From: Diacronema lutheri
Taxonomy: Eukaryota > Haptophyta > Pavlovophyceae > Pavlovales > Pavlovaceae
DNA length: 64,000 nt
Reading direction: 5' to 3'
Assembly (NCBI GenBank): GCA_019448385.1
Contig: JAGTXO010000015.1
Span: 62,001-126,000 of the forward strand
Part shown: positions 12,801 through 22,299 of the stretch, piece by piece
Layout of the letters: every line of letters begins with the position of its first letter
Position numbering within the stretch: position 1 is the stretch's first letter
Translations under genes and position numbers: made by a program
Notes under the pieces: model-generated
The model's input: the letters and a program-made list of their open reading frames with translations, nothing else
Database searches by the model: none
Told to the model about the DNA's origin: nothing

Positions 12801-15800
12801 GCCGGCGCGCGGCGCGCGGGCGCGCATGGGCGCGGACGGCGGCGCGTGGGCTGAGTTGCTGGCGCCGGGCGCGCTCGACGAGGAGGACGGGGTGGCGCTG
12901 GCGGTGGTGGCTGCAGCCGATCCGCAGGCGGAGGCGGAGGCGGAGGCGGAGGCGGAGGCGGAGGCGGAGGCGGAGGCGGAGGCGGAGGCGGAGGCGGAGG
13001 CGGAGGCGGAGGCGGAGGCGGAGGCGGAGGCGGAGGCGGAGGCGGAGGCGGAGGCGGATGGGCGGATTTTGCGAGTGCAAAGCAGGGGCGGGGCGGAAAG
13101 CAGGGCTGGCGCGCAGCGCTTGGCGGATGCTGATTCTGACGCGATAGCCGACGCGGCGGTCATCGACGAGGTGGAGGCGCTGGAGGTGGAGGCGCTGGAG
13201 GTGGAGGCGCTGGACCAGGTGGAGACGGAGGTTGGACCGCAGGACGACGGGCCGAGCCGCTCGCTCGGGGTAACGGACGCGGATGCGGAGGAGACGGGGG
13301 CGGACGCGGAGGAGACGGGGGCGGAGGATACGGGGGCGGGGGCGGAGACTGTGGCAGTGGCGCACGCACAGGTGCAGGGCGTGGCAGATCGCTCGATGCA
13401 CGCTCAGGTGCAGGGCGTGGCAGATCGCTCGATTGTCGCACCTTTGCGCGCGCCAATCATCGGCGACGCGCCCGAGGCCTTGGGTGCGCCTGCAGCGTGC
13501 AGCGAAGCGCTGGACACCGCCGCGCGTCCCGCGCCGACGGGGCGTGCCGACCCCGGCGCGGCCGTCGCTGCCACGGCCCAGTCTCACGGGGCTTCGCAGC
13601 AGCTGGCGGCAGCTCGCACGGCGGTTGCGGACGGGTTGCGCTCGTCATCGACTGCCGAGCGCGCGCAGCCGCCACCGCCACCGCCGCCGCCACCGCCGCC
13701 GCCGCCCGCACGCCCGCTGCCCGCACCGTCTACGACCGCACCGTCTACGACCGCACTGCGCGCCATTCGCGCCGACGCGCGCAAGGCGCGCGGCTCGCAG
13801 CCGCGGCCGGTCTGGCTTACAAAGTGCTCGGAGGTCGCCAAGCTCGCGTCGTACCTGCTGCACGCGAGCGGCAGCATGGCGCACGCGCACGACGCACCGC
13901 CGCGCGAGCTGCCCGTCACATGGCTCGAGGCAACGACGGACGTGCTCGTTGACATTCAGCATGGCGGCCAGCATGGCGGCCAGCATGGCGACGACGAGGA
14001 CGAGGCCGATGCGCCGGCACGGCGCCGCGCACGCGCCGCTGCGTGCGTGCGCCATCCGCCAACGGCTGGGTGGGGGCTCGACGACGACGCGCAGCTCGTT
14101 GCCGCGCTCGATGACGCCCGTGAGCGTCATCCGTCCATGCTGGTGGGCGCCGCCCCTTTTGAAAAGGCGCCCGCCTGCGTGCCTGCGTGCGCCGCCCCTT
14201 TTCAAAGGCGCCGTGCCGCCCTCGCACGCGCCGGCTGCGCAGTTCGCACGCGCACCCGCGCTTGCTCACCGCGCGCGTCACCGCGTCGCGCTCACACTCG
14301 CAACTGCCCCTCCGTCGCGCTCACACTCGCAACTGCCCCTCCGTCGCGCTCACACTCGCAACTGCCCCTCCGTCGCGCTCACACTCACACTACACGCTCC
14401 CAAATTCCGCGCACACGCGCTGTGCGCGGCGCCCGTGCCCTCGCCTCCGCCTCCGCCTCCGTCACCACCCCTTCTCCCCCCTCCCCACCTTGGCCTGCCC
14501 CTCCTCGCTCGCGCTCGCCACCTTCCCTCCGCGCAGTCCATGCCCACAGCGCGCGCGCTCGCAAGGCTGTCGCTCAACCAAACGGCAGCCCGGCTCGGCG
14601 CGCGCGACAGCGAAGCAGCGCGCGCTCGTCTCGCTCTTCTCCTCGGCTTCGGCGACGCGGTCGGTGAACTCGCGCCACTCGTGTGGGCGGGCGACGCGCA
14701 CGGCTTCGGGTGGACGCTCGGCGCACGCCTGTGCGCCCTCGCGTGCGTGCTGCCGCGGCTGGTGCGGCAAAAGCTTTGGGGTCGCGCCGTGCTCTCCTCG
14801 CAGCTCGCAGGCGCGCACACGCCCACCGCGACGCTCGACCGCGTGCGCGCGGCGGAGGCGCGCGAGCGCGCGCGCGTCGACCCCGTCGGCGCGGCGCGCT
14901 CGACTGTGTTGCTCCAGATGGCGGCGCAGCTCTGTGTCGAGATGGGACACTCGCTCCGACAGCGCACGCGTCCGTTTCGCGTGCGCCTTGCGGGTGAGGC
15001 GTCCGACGATCTTGGCGGGCCGTTTCGGGAGGCGATCGCTGAGGCGTGCATGGACCTCGCGTATGGCCCCGCCGCGCTGCTTTCTCCAACGCCCAACAGC
15101 GCGAACGCGACGGGCTCGCACCGCGACTGCTGGCTGCCAAAGCCGGAGGCGACGTCAGCGCGGGAAATGAAGCTGTTTGAACTGATTGGTGCGCTGATCG
15201 GCACGGCGCTACGGCACGACGAGCCGCTCATCGACTTGCAGCTCGCGCCGTCCGTCTGGCGCGCGCTGCTCTTCGGGCCCCTGGTGCGTCCGCGCCGCGC
15301 GCACACACCTCCGCACCCCCGCACCGTCCGCACGGCGCGCCGCGCGCGCGACAGCGGCCCAAAGGGGCAGCACGCGCTAGCGCTCGTACGGATGGGCCGC
15401 GCCCGGCCCACGATCCGGACGGTGGGCCGCGCGGCACCATCCGGACGGATGGCGCCATCCGGACGCGAAGCCCGGCCCACCCAGGAAGCTCGTACGGTGG
15501 GCCGGGCTTCGCGTACCGCGCCCGCGCGAGGCGATTCGTCGACGGTGAGCTCCCGCTCGACCATCCACCCGTCGACGCGCCGCTTTCGCGCGCGCCCGCG
15601 CCCGCGCCGAATTTCAAACAGGCCTCGTCCGACGCTGCACTCCGCGAGAATGATTCGCGCCTTTTCGAGTCGCTCGCGCAGCTGCGCGCGCTGGCCGAGC
15701 GCGGTCTGACGGACGACGAGCTCGCCGCGCTCGCAGTCGTAGATGGGCACGTGACCACGCTCTCGTCGGGCGAGAAGGTGCGTGGCGCGTCGCTCCCGCC

Positions 15801-16599
15801 GCTCCGCGCGCCCGTCGGCTGGCCGCCGCCCCGCGCGCCCATCGGCTGGCCGCGCCGCGCAGCCGCAGCAGCTGCGGGCACGCGCCAACCCCGCCGCCTT
15901 TGCTTGCTTGCTTTCTCAGCCTCTCTCCTCGCCTGCCCCTCGCGTCCGCGCCCGCCCGTCTCCCAGGTCGAGCTGCACCCTGGCGGTGCGCGCGAGCGTG
16001 TACGCGCCGACCAGCTCAGCGCCTACTGCGTGCGCGTCGCGGCGGTCCGCGCGGCGGAGGCGATGCCGCAGCTTGCCGCTCTGCGCGCGGGGCTGCTGCA
16101 GTGCGTGCCCGCGCGCGCGCTCGCCCTCTGGCTACCCTCCGAGCTCGAGCGCATGGCGTGTGGCTCCGCGGACGTGTCCGTCGACGCGCTGCGCGCGCAC
16201 ACACGCTACGGCGAATCTGTCGGCGCGAGCGAGCCGCATGTGCGCTATTTTTGGCAGGCGATGCACGCGTTCAGTGGCGCGGAGCGCGCCGCGTTTTTGC
16301 GCTTCGTCTGGGGCCGCTCGCGGCTGCCGTCGGGCGCGGCTGCATGGAAGGACCAGTGGTTCCGGATTCACACGATGGAGGCGGCGCAGCCGGACTCACG
16401 CCTGCCTGTCGCGCACACGTGCTTCTTCTCGATGGAGCTGCCCCGCTACTCGACGGCGCGCGTGTGCCAGGAGCGCCTGCGCTACGCGGTGATGAACTGC
16501 GTCGACATTGACGCGGACACGAGCGGCGAGGGCGTCGCCAACGCGCAGCTGCAGCGGCTCGACTCGACGACGTCAAGCGATTCGGAGGGCGTCGCGTAA
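832..16599 (+). CDS. Giant HECT E3 ubiquitin ligase (WW, PDZ, two UBA, HERC1-like HECT)
   Basis: About 4,980 residues. Exon 1 runs 832-14142; later exons are 14537-15283, about 15485/15531-15777, and 15967-16599; the third exon's 5' edge is uncertain. Visible domains are a WW domain at residues ~61-93 (two Trp-type positions, VDHTCRSTTWADP), a PDZ-like domain at ~122-221, UBA domains at ~2920-2960 and ~3121-3160, and a C-terminal HECT domain. The HECT end (WFWxxx-like VRYFWQAMHAFSG, FVWGRSRLP, HTCFFSMELPRYST, QERLRYAVMNC) closely resembles human HERC1; the acceptor cysteine codon is 16420-16422, about 59 residues from the end. No RCC1 repeats are visible, so it is not a standard HERC. The long middle is Ala/Gly-rich with helical stretches, perhaps an armadillo-like scaffold. 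The frame is open upstream to 451 but would overlap TIM14, so ATG 832 is preferred. Role: ubiquitin transfer through a Cys thioester in nucleus or cytosol. Confidence 0.88.
12927..13058 (+). repeat. GAGGCG hexanucleotide array inside the HECT gene
   Basis: About 22 nearly perfect copies of a six-base unit encode an alternating Glu-Ala run. Related Glu/Asp-rich imperfect repeats follow to about 13340. The unit keeps frame, so length changes would alter protein length only. Confidence 0.95.
14284..14388 (+). repeat. 29-bp tandem repeat in HECT intron 1
   Basis: About 3.6 copies of a 29-base unit starting CGTCGCGCTCACACTC lie in the 394-bp first intron (14143-14536). The acceptor is preceded by a long pyrimidine tract and ends GCGCAG at 14536. 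Confidence 0.9.
15464..15513. repeat. 18-bp perfect inverted repeat in HECT intron 2
   Basis: Arms 15464-15481 and 15496-15513 are exact reverse complements with a 14-base loop. They sit just upstream of, or overlap, the uncertain acceptor of exon 3, amid further GATCCGGACG-like repeats. Confidence 0.85.
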
Positions 16600-16724
16600 G
16601 GCGTGGGGCGTCGCGCGGCAACTCTTTTTTGCTGGGCCGCACGGCGGCTCGAGGCGACGGCTTTGGTCAAGGTCAAAGGTGCACGCAAACTAGGTGCGTA
16701 CTTCCTCAACAAACATTTCAGAAC

Positions 16725-18473
16725 TCATTGTAGCCGGCGCGCGTAGAAGGCCGCTCGGTTGGCCCGTGGCACTCCCTTGGCAACCCATCCATCGCGCTCA
16801 CACCAGACGAGGTCGTTGGTCGGAGGGTCGACGAGGGTGAACGACGGTTCAAGCGGGGACCGAGCCGCACCGCGTGCGTCGCCCACCACGGTCGGCTGCA
16901 CCGCTTTGCGCTCGTCGCGCGAACGCGCGCCAGTGATCGGGTTTGCGTACGCGAGCGCAAGCTGTGTCTCCGTCGCCTCCTCACGCCGCGCGGCGATGGC
17001 CGCCACGGCCGCCTCGCGGAGCGCGTCAGAGCGCGCCGTGCCGAGCTCGAAGATCCGCGCCGCCTGCCGGCGGTGCGCGTCGTCCCCGTCAGGTACAGAG
17101 CGCGCTTTGGACTGCGCGCGCGGTGCGTTGGCCGTGCCGACGCGGCCAAGCGCGTGGCGCCCAGCCTCCGGGTTGACGGCGCGCATTCCCTCGAGCCAGA
17201 GCGCGCGCTGCGCCTCGTGCGCGCGCTTCGTCTGTCGCCGCGCCAGCTCGCGCGCGGCCGCGCCTGGCGCGCACGCGCGCTCCTCCGCGTCGGCACGCGC
17301 GAGCGCGGCGCGGTGCCACGCAGCGCCGTCGAACCCAATCAAGTGGTCGAACTGCGCGGGCTTCTGAGGGACGGTCGGGTCGACGGCGCGGCGGCACTCA
17401 AGCTCGCGCCGGCGGAGCGCGTCGAAGGCGCGCGCCTCCGCCACGCGCTCCTCGTCCGCGCGCGCGAGCTCGAGTGCCTCGCGCCGCCGCGCGATGGCGC
17501 CGGCCGCGGCGTCGGCGACGCGCGCGCTCACGACGGCCGCGCGCTTCCCCGCCGCCGTTGGCATTTCATCATCGAGAAGGATCTGCGCGATGCGCATGTC
17601 GGCCTCGCTGCGCCACGGCCCATCCATGCGCTCGGGCACGACGACGCCCGCCAGCGCCGCGTGCCGTCCCCACCGGTCGAGGTGCGCGACGCGCGCGCCC
17701 GCGGCCACGAGTGCCTCGACGACCGCCGCGTGCTGGCCGGCAGACGCCTCGGCGAGCGGCGTGCGACCGAGCGTGCTCGCAACGTCGAGCTCGGCGCGAG
17801 CGTCGAGCAGCCGCTCGACAATAGTGCGCGAGCCGCAGCGCGCCGCCATGTGCAGCGCCGTGCACCCAAACTCATCACGGTACGCATCGGGCGACACGCC
17901 GGCGCCGAGCAGCGTCTCGACGCCCTCGCGCTGCCCGTGGAGCGCGGCGGCAAAGAGCTGCTGCGCGCCATTTCGCACGCGGAGGAGGCGGTCTGGTGCA
18001 CCCGTGCCCGGCTCGAAGCGGTCGACAGGCGCGGCGGGGAAGCGCTGGCCCTCCCATCGCGCGCGAAAGTTGCGCGCGCCAGCGATCGTTTCAAACGTGA
18101 GCACGGCGAGCAGGCCATGCCGCTCGCTTCGACGCAGAGCGCACGCGAGCGGCGGCGGTGCGGACGACTGCGAGAGTGCCTCGGCAATCGAGCCGGCCGG
18201 GTGCTTTGGAAAGCCGTGCATCAGCACATGGTAAGGGCCGACACTTCGGTGGTCCCATGTGGCGGAAGCGGCAACGTCGTCCGCCATGGAAATCGTTGTC
18301 GGTTCGAAAGGAGAGCGGCGATGGCTGTCCGCGGACGTGGGTTGTACGCGCAGTGGCGACACGCGGGCAGCTGCTCCAGCTGAGCTGGCTGCGCACACGC
18401 GCGTTCCATCGGTCGGTGAGGACATGGATGCATGCTGCGATGCCGCCTCACGTGCACGCTTCCGGCGAGTCAT
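16725..18473 (-). CDS. Ankyrin-repeat protein with coiled-coil tail
   Basis: A single open frame of 582 residues from ATG 18473; in-frame ATGs at 18425 and 18287 (MADDVAASATWDH) are alternative starts, and the last gives a more protein-like N terminus. Residues ~165-280 hold about three ankyrin repeats with FGCTALHMAARCGS and LGRTPLAEASAGQHAAVVEAL patterns. An upstream segment (VLMHGFPKHPAGSI ... LLAVLTFETIAGARNFRARW) resembles a small alpha/beta domain not identified. After the repeats comes a long Ala/Arg/Glu-rich helical region, then a C terminus with aromatic residues (WCERDGWVAKGVP). Function beyond protein-protein interaction is unknown. It is convergent with the HECT gene (125 bp) and tandem with the next gene. 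Confidence 0.8.
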   Translation of the reverse strand: MTRRKRAREAASQHASMSSPTDGTRVCAASSAGAAARVSPLRVQPTSADSHRRSPFEPTTISMADDVAASATWDHRSVGPYHVLMHGFPKHPAGSIAEALSQSSAPPPLACALRRSERHGLLAVLTFETIAGARNFRARWEGQRFPAAPVDRFEPGTGAPDRLLRVRNGAQQLFAAALHGQREGVETLLGAGVSPDAYRDEFGCTALHMAARCGSRTIVERLLDARAELDVASTLGRTPLAEASAGQHAAVVEALVAAGARVAHLDRWGRHAALAGVVVPERMDGPWRSEADMRIAQILLDDEMPTAAGKRAAVVSARVADAAAGAIARRREALELARADEERVAEARAFDALRRRELECRRAVDPTVPQKPAQFDHLIGFDGAAWHRAALARADAEERACAPGAAARELARRQTKRAHEAQRALWLEGMRAVNPEAGRHALGRVGTANAPRAQSKARSVPDGDDAHRRQAARIFELGTARSDALREAAVAAIAARREEATETQLALAYANPITGARSRDERKAVQPTVVGDARGAARSPLEPSFTLVDPPTNDLVWCERDGWVAKGVPRANRAAFYARRLQ

Positions 18474-18637
18474 AGACAAAGGGTTGGCAGCGGCTCACTC
18501 GGCTGTCGACTTGCCTGCGCGTTTGGCAACGGCCCATGGCCAAGACGAGCGGCGGCCCGGCGCGAATACCGGCGATGCGGATCGGCGCAACTTATTCTCG
18601 TCTGCGTGGTAACCCACCCCTACGCCAGCAGCCTACG

Positions 18638-21600
18638 TCACACCAGCTCGCCGAGGAGGCTCTCCGCGGGCCGCAGCGCCACGCGCAGAATCTGCGCAAA
18701 CGCGCCATCTCCGCGCGCGTCCGGGCCGCAGAGCTTGTGCGCGTCCTCGAGCGCCCACGCGATCCCCCCGCCACGCTCGCCGGCGCGCTCCGGGTCGAGG
18801 TGTCGCGCGAAGCGCAGACGGCCGCAGAGGACAAAGGAGCCTCGGCCGATGCGCGCGAAGAGCAGCCGCTCGCGCTTGCCGTCGGCCGGCTCAACCAATT
18901 CGCCGTACAGTGGGTGTCCGGCGCCGACGGCGGCCGGAAGCCACCATGCCAGCTCGAGCCGCTGCACGCGCGCCGCACCGCCTTGTTGCGAGGCCGACGC
19001 GTGCGTCGCCCAGCTCAGCGCGTTCGGGTACTTCCTGTCGAAGTACGTGCGCCCGGCCGACGGCGGGAAGCTGACGAAGATCGCGAGCGCGTCCGCCATC
19101 TCCACGAGCCCAGAGCGACGATCGTACGCGCGGACAGAGGCCGCGGGTGGTACCCACAGCTCGGCAGACAGTGGCCAGGCGGAAGGTGCTGGTGCTGTGG
19201 TGGTGGGCGCGGGGAACGCGGCGAGCAGGAGCGCAGCGTCCTTGGCGTGCATCGCGCCGGCAGGGCCGGACCGCGGCACGCGGCAGCCGAGCCAGTGCTC
19301 GAGCAGAAAAGGGAGCGATGAATGCACTTTGAGCTCAGCTGCGCCAGGCGCCGCCACGGCGTGTGCGGCGGACTCGCCGAGGCTGTCGGCTGCCGCCAGT
19401 TGCGCACGCGCGCGCCAACGGCTGGCTCCCACATTGCCCACAGGGCGCGCCTTGGCAAGCGCGGGCGCACGCGTGAGCTGCTCGCCTTGTGCGAGCGGCT
19501 GATTGCACTCGCCGTCATCAGCGCTTTGCGCGTCACCGTCCGGACCGTCCGGCTCGCTGGTCGGCTGAGCGGGGCTGCGCTCGCCCTCCAAGAGACGGTC
19601 GTACACGCTGGTCAGCACGTGGGCGTCCAACGCCGCGTACTCGAGCATCGAGGGCGACAGCGGCCGCGCGCCCCACGGCGCGCACTGGAGGCGCTTGTCG
19701 AGCGCGACGCCGAGCAGGCGTGCGCTCAGCTTGGCGAGGCCTTCGAGGGCGCCGCGCTTGTCGGCCGGTTTGAGCGCGCGCGCAAGCTCAGCGACGTCCA
19801 CGAAGGCAGCCGAACCGGCTGCTGGGGCGAAGGCGCGCTCGTCTGGGTAGCCATCGTGTAACCGTCGCAAGTCTGAGCCGCCGCCAAGGCCCAGCTTCAC
19901 CAGCGCGTCGCTGTTGAGCGCGCGCGCGAGCGCGCGCGAGAGGGGCGCAGGCAAGAGGCCCGTGGAGCCAGGCGCCCACGCCGCCGAGCCGCTAGCCTCC
20001 GTCGTGGCCGCGTCGGACGCGACGGAACGATCCGGCATCGGAACGCATAGCGCGAGGAGATCGATGAGCAGCACCGTGTCGCGCGTCGCGAGCTGCAGCA
20101 GCGCAGGCCGGTGCCGCATGCGCACGCCGCTCGCGTCGCGTCTCTCGGGCTGCCACTCGACGTCCACGCCAAGGACGTGAGGCGGCGAGCGCCGCGCGCG
20201 CGCAATGCCCGCGCCCGTGTCGCCGCCCGCGCCGCGCGTCGCCGCGTCCTCGGCCGAGCGCACGATGGCGTCGAGCGCAACGGCGGCCTCGGTGGCCGTG
20301 GCTGCGTCGTCTGCGAGCACGAACCGCGTCTTCGGCGGCAGCGTGAGCCGCGCGGCCGGCGCGGCGTTCGTGCGCGCCGTCCGGTCGCTGTTCGCACCCG
20401 CCCGCGCACGGAGCGCGCCAGACGACTGCGGCGCCAACCGGTTCGCCGCAGGCGCAGCGGCGGCGGCTGTGCTGAGCCCGCTGCGCGAGCTCACGCGCAC
20501 CACCTCGAGCACCTTCAGATCGACCTGGCGCGCCGAGAGAGCGCGCGCGCGGGCGCGCCGGCGCGCCCACCACTCGCCAACGCGCGCCGCGGTGCGCCGC
20601 AGCGCGGTGGCGGGCGCAGCGTGGCGCGGCGCGGCCGCGCTGTTGGCGGGCGCGGCAACGACGAGCAGCTCGCTCCCCACCTTGAGCTCGCGGATCAGGC
20701 TGGCGAGCTCACTCGCGCCGATCGCGCCTTCGAGCGAGCGCCCGAGCACCAGCTGGACGCCGACGGACAACGCCCCGCGGCCGATGCCGCACCCTACCGG
20801 GCGCCAGAGCGCGCGCGGCGCGTCCCAGCCATACGACAAGCGCACGTGCGGCGGGAGCAGGCTCGGGTGCGGCAGCAGCGTGACGAAGCACAGCGTTCGC
20901 GCCATTGGCCGCTTGGCCACAACAATTCCCCAAAGCTGCACGCGCGCGCCGTCGACGTCGACCGCGGGCAGCTCGCGCGCGCCGCCCCGCCGGAGCACCG
21001 ACGCGACGTCGGGCGCGGCGATATCCACGCACGCGCACGCAGCTTCCGCTCGTTCCATCGCGATCGGAGCGACAATGGCGCGCGTACCGCCGGCGGACGC
21101 GAGGCGGCTCAATTCGGCTGCACAGGCGACGACCAGGCGCGTGCTGGTGCGTCCACCGCCCGCGACGAGGGGCCGCGCGCACGAAGCGAGCTGCGCATCA
21201 ATCACCGTCGGCACGTGCGCGCAGCGCGAGCCGCACGGCGGGAGCGTGCCCATCTCAAAGCCGGTGAGCTCCTCCGCTACCTTGCGCGGCGCGAGCGCAA
21301 CGCGGCGCACACCCAGCGCCGCGGCGAGCCGCTCCTCGTCGACACGGTCCACATCGGCCAGAATGGCGAGCGCATGGCCATCCGGGCCGTCGCAAGTAAA
21401 CACGAGCGTCTTAACGTCGGTCGCGCGCGCGCACTGCGCGTCATTTGCGGGCAGCAGCCGCGCGTCCGCCGCGTGCGCGGCGAGGAAGTCGTCGAGCTGC
21501 GGAGCGCGTGCATACCGCGCGTGCGTGGTGGCCATCGCGTGCGTTCGTCGAGCACCAAGCGCGTGCACACGCCGCGTTCGCCCGCGCCCGGTTGTACGTG

Positions 21601-21679
21601 TGCGCGAGGCGTGCAGCGCGGCCAGCAGCATGAGCGCCACGGCCACGATCCCATCGCACAAGCGCCGTTCTCGCGCCAT
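18638..21679 (-). CDS. YbaK-type deacylase domain fused to DEDDy 3'-5' exonuclease
   Basis: One uninterrupted frame of 1,013 residues. A hydrophobic N terminus (GIVAVALMLLAALHAS) followed by an Arg/Thr-rich stretch fits a signal plus transit peptide for a secondary plastid. Residues ~60-190 match the YbaK/aminoacyl-tRNA-deacylase fold (QLDDFLAAHA, KTLVFTCDG, ELTGFEMGTLPP). Residues ~230-330 include VQLWGIVVAKRPM, OB-fold-like. Residues ~500-690 form an RNase D/Mut7-like exonuclease: Exo I GVDVEWQPE, Exo II LGGGSDLRRLH, Exo III EYAALDAHVL, so all DEDDy residues are present. The last ~200 residues are unrecognised but conserved-looking. Known families suggest editing of misacylated tRNA plus RNA trimming, likely in an organelle; the joint role is inferred. 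It is divergent from the 21750 gene with a 70-bp gap. Confidence 0.85.
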   Translation of the reverse strand: MARERRLCDGIVAVALMLLAALHASRTRTTGRGRTRRVHALGARRTHAMATTHARYARAPQLDDFLAAHAADARLLPANDAQCARATDVKTLVFTCDGPDGHALAILADVDRVDEERLAAALGVRRVALAPRKVAEELTGFEMGTLPPCGSRCAHVPTVIDAQLASCARPLVAGGGRTSTRLVVACAAELSRLASAGGTRAIVAPIAMERAEAACACVDIAAPDVASVLRRGGARELPAVDVDGARVQLWGIVVAKRPMARTLCFVTLLPHPSLLPPHVRLSYGWDAPRALWRPVGCGIGRGALSVGVQLVLGRSLEGAIGASELASLIRELKVGSELLVVAAPANSAAAPRHAAPATALRRTAARVGEWWARRRARARALSARQVDLKVLEVVRVSSRSGLSTAAAAAPAANRLAPQSSGALRARAGANSDRTARTNAAPAARLTLPPKTRFVLADDAATATEAAVALDAIVRSAEDAATRGAGGDTGAGIARARRSPPHVLGVDVEWQPERRDASGVRMRHRPALLQLATRDTVLLIDLLALCVPMPDRSVASDAATTEASGSAAWAPGSTGLLPAPLSRALARALNSDALVKLGLGGGSDLRRLHDGYPDERAFAPAAGSAAFVDVAELARALKPADKRGALEGLAKLSARLLGVALDKRLQCAPWGARPLSPSMLEYAALDAHVLTSVYDRLLEGERSPAQPTSEPDGPDGDAQSADDGECNQPLAQGEQLTRAPALAKARPVGNVGASRWRARAQLAAADSLGESAAHAVAAPGAAELKVHSSLPFLLEHWLGCRVPRSGPAGAMHAKDAALLLAAFPAPTTTAPAPSAWPLSAELWVPPAASVRAYDRRSGLVEMADALAIFVSFPPSAGRTYFDRKYPNALSWATHASASQQGGAARVQRLELAWWLPAAVGAGHPLYGELVEPADGKRERLLFARIGRGSFVLCGRLRFARHLDPERAGERGGGIAWALEDAHKLCGPDARGDGAFAQILRVALRPAESLLGELV

Positions 21680-21749
21680 CGACGCGGAGAAAATTCGGTC
21701 TTATTTGTTCGCACCACGTCGAGACGACCGGGAGGAGCGGAGGAAGTAA
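21680..21749. promoter_or_regulatory. 70-bp divergent promoter interval
   Basis: Start codons at 21679 (minus) and 21750 (plus) are separated by 70 bp, the same spacing as at 762-831. The interval is less GC-rich, with an ATTCGGTCTTATTTGTTCG stretch. No firm core-promoter motif. Confidence 0.45.
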
Positions 21750-22157
21750 ATGAGCCGCGCGCTCATGGTGTGGATGGCGCTGATCGGGGCCGGCGCGGCC
21801 GTGGCGTTGCAGCCGCGCACCGCCTTTGCGCGCTCGCTCGCGCGCCGTGCGCCCGTCGTCGCCCGTGCTGGCTGCCGCCTCTCCGAGTCGGCCGACGCGC
21901 TCGCGGACAAGCCCGACCTGGACGAGTACCTCGCGAGACTATGGGGCTCGACGGAGGAGGAGCTCGACCAGGACGTGCAGCGGCATCACAGTATTTTCGC
22001 GAAGGAGTCCGTGGTTGGCGCGGTGGAGGAGGAGCGTGACGAGTTCGCGCTCATGCTCAAGCTGCGAAGGGAGCTCGGCGACGCCGACTTCAAAGCCATC
22101 TTTGGCACGGCCAAAGTCTCGGGGCCGTCGCTCGACGGTGGCGTGGTCGGCAGATGA
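21750..22157 (+). CDS. Small plastid-targeted protein of unknown function
   Basis: 135 residues, single exon. The N terminus (MSRALMVWMALIGAGAAVAL) is a clear signal peptide, followed by QPRTAFARSLARRAP, a basic Ser/Ala-containing stretch like a haptophyte transit peptide. The mature part is acidic and helical (DLDEYLARLWGSTEEELDQD, EERDEFALMLKLRRELGD) and has no motif I recognise. Nothing indicates a membrane segment after targeting. Neighbours are the divergent YbaK-exonuclease gene, also plastid-like, and the convergent DCAF13 gene 142 bp downstream. Confidence 0.75.
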   Translation: MSRALMVWMALIGAGAAVALQPRTAFARSLARRAPVVARAGCRLSESADALADKPDLDEYLARLWGSTEEELDQDVQRHHSIFAKESVVGAVEEERDEFALMLKLRRELGDADFKAIFGTAKVSGPSLDGGVVGR

Positions 22158-22299
22158 GCGACGTCAGGCTCGGTTCTGACACTGCATGCGCTCGCGCCGG
22201 AGCGCGGCTGAGCGGCCAGCATGACAGTCTGGGCAAGGCGCCAAGCCACGGCACCTGCAGTCAGCGCGCCCACCCAGCCCGCCGCCCCCCGTAAGAGCA

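Noticed and set aside
12927-13058. Centromere- or telomere-like satellite
   Set aside because: The GAGGCG array is in frame within a coding exon and encodes Glu-Ala.
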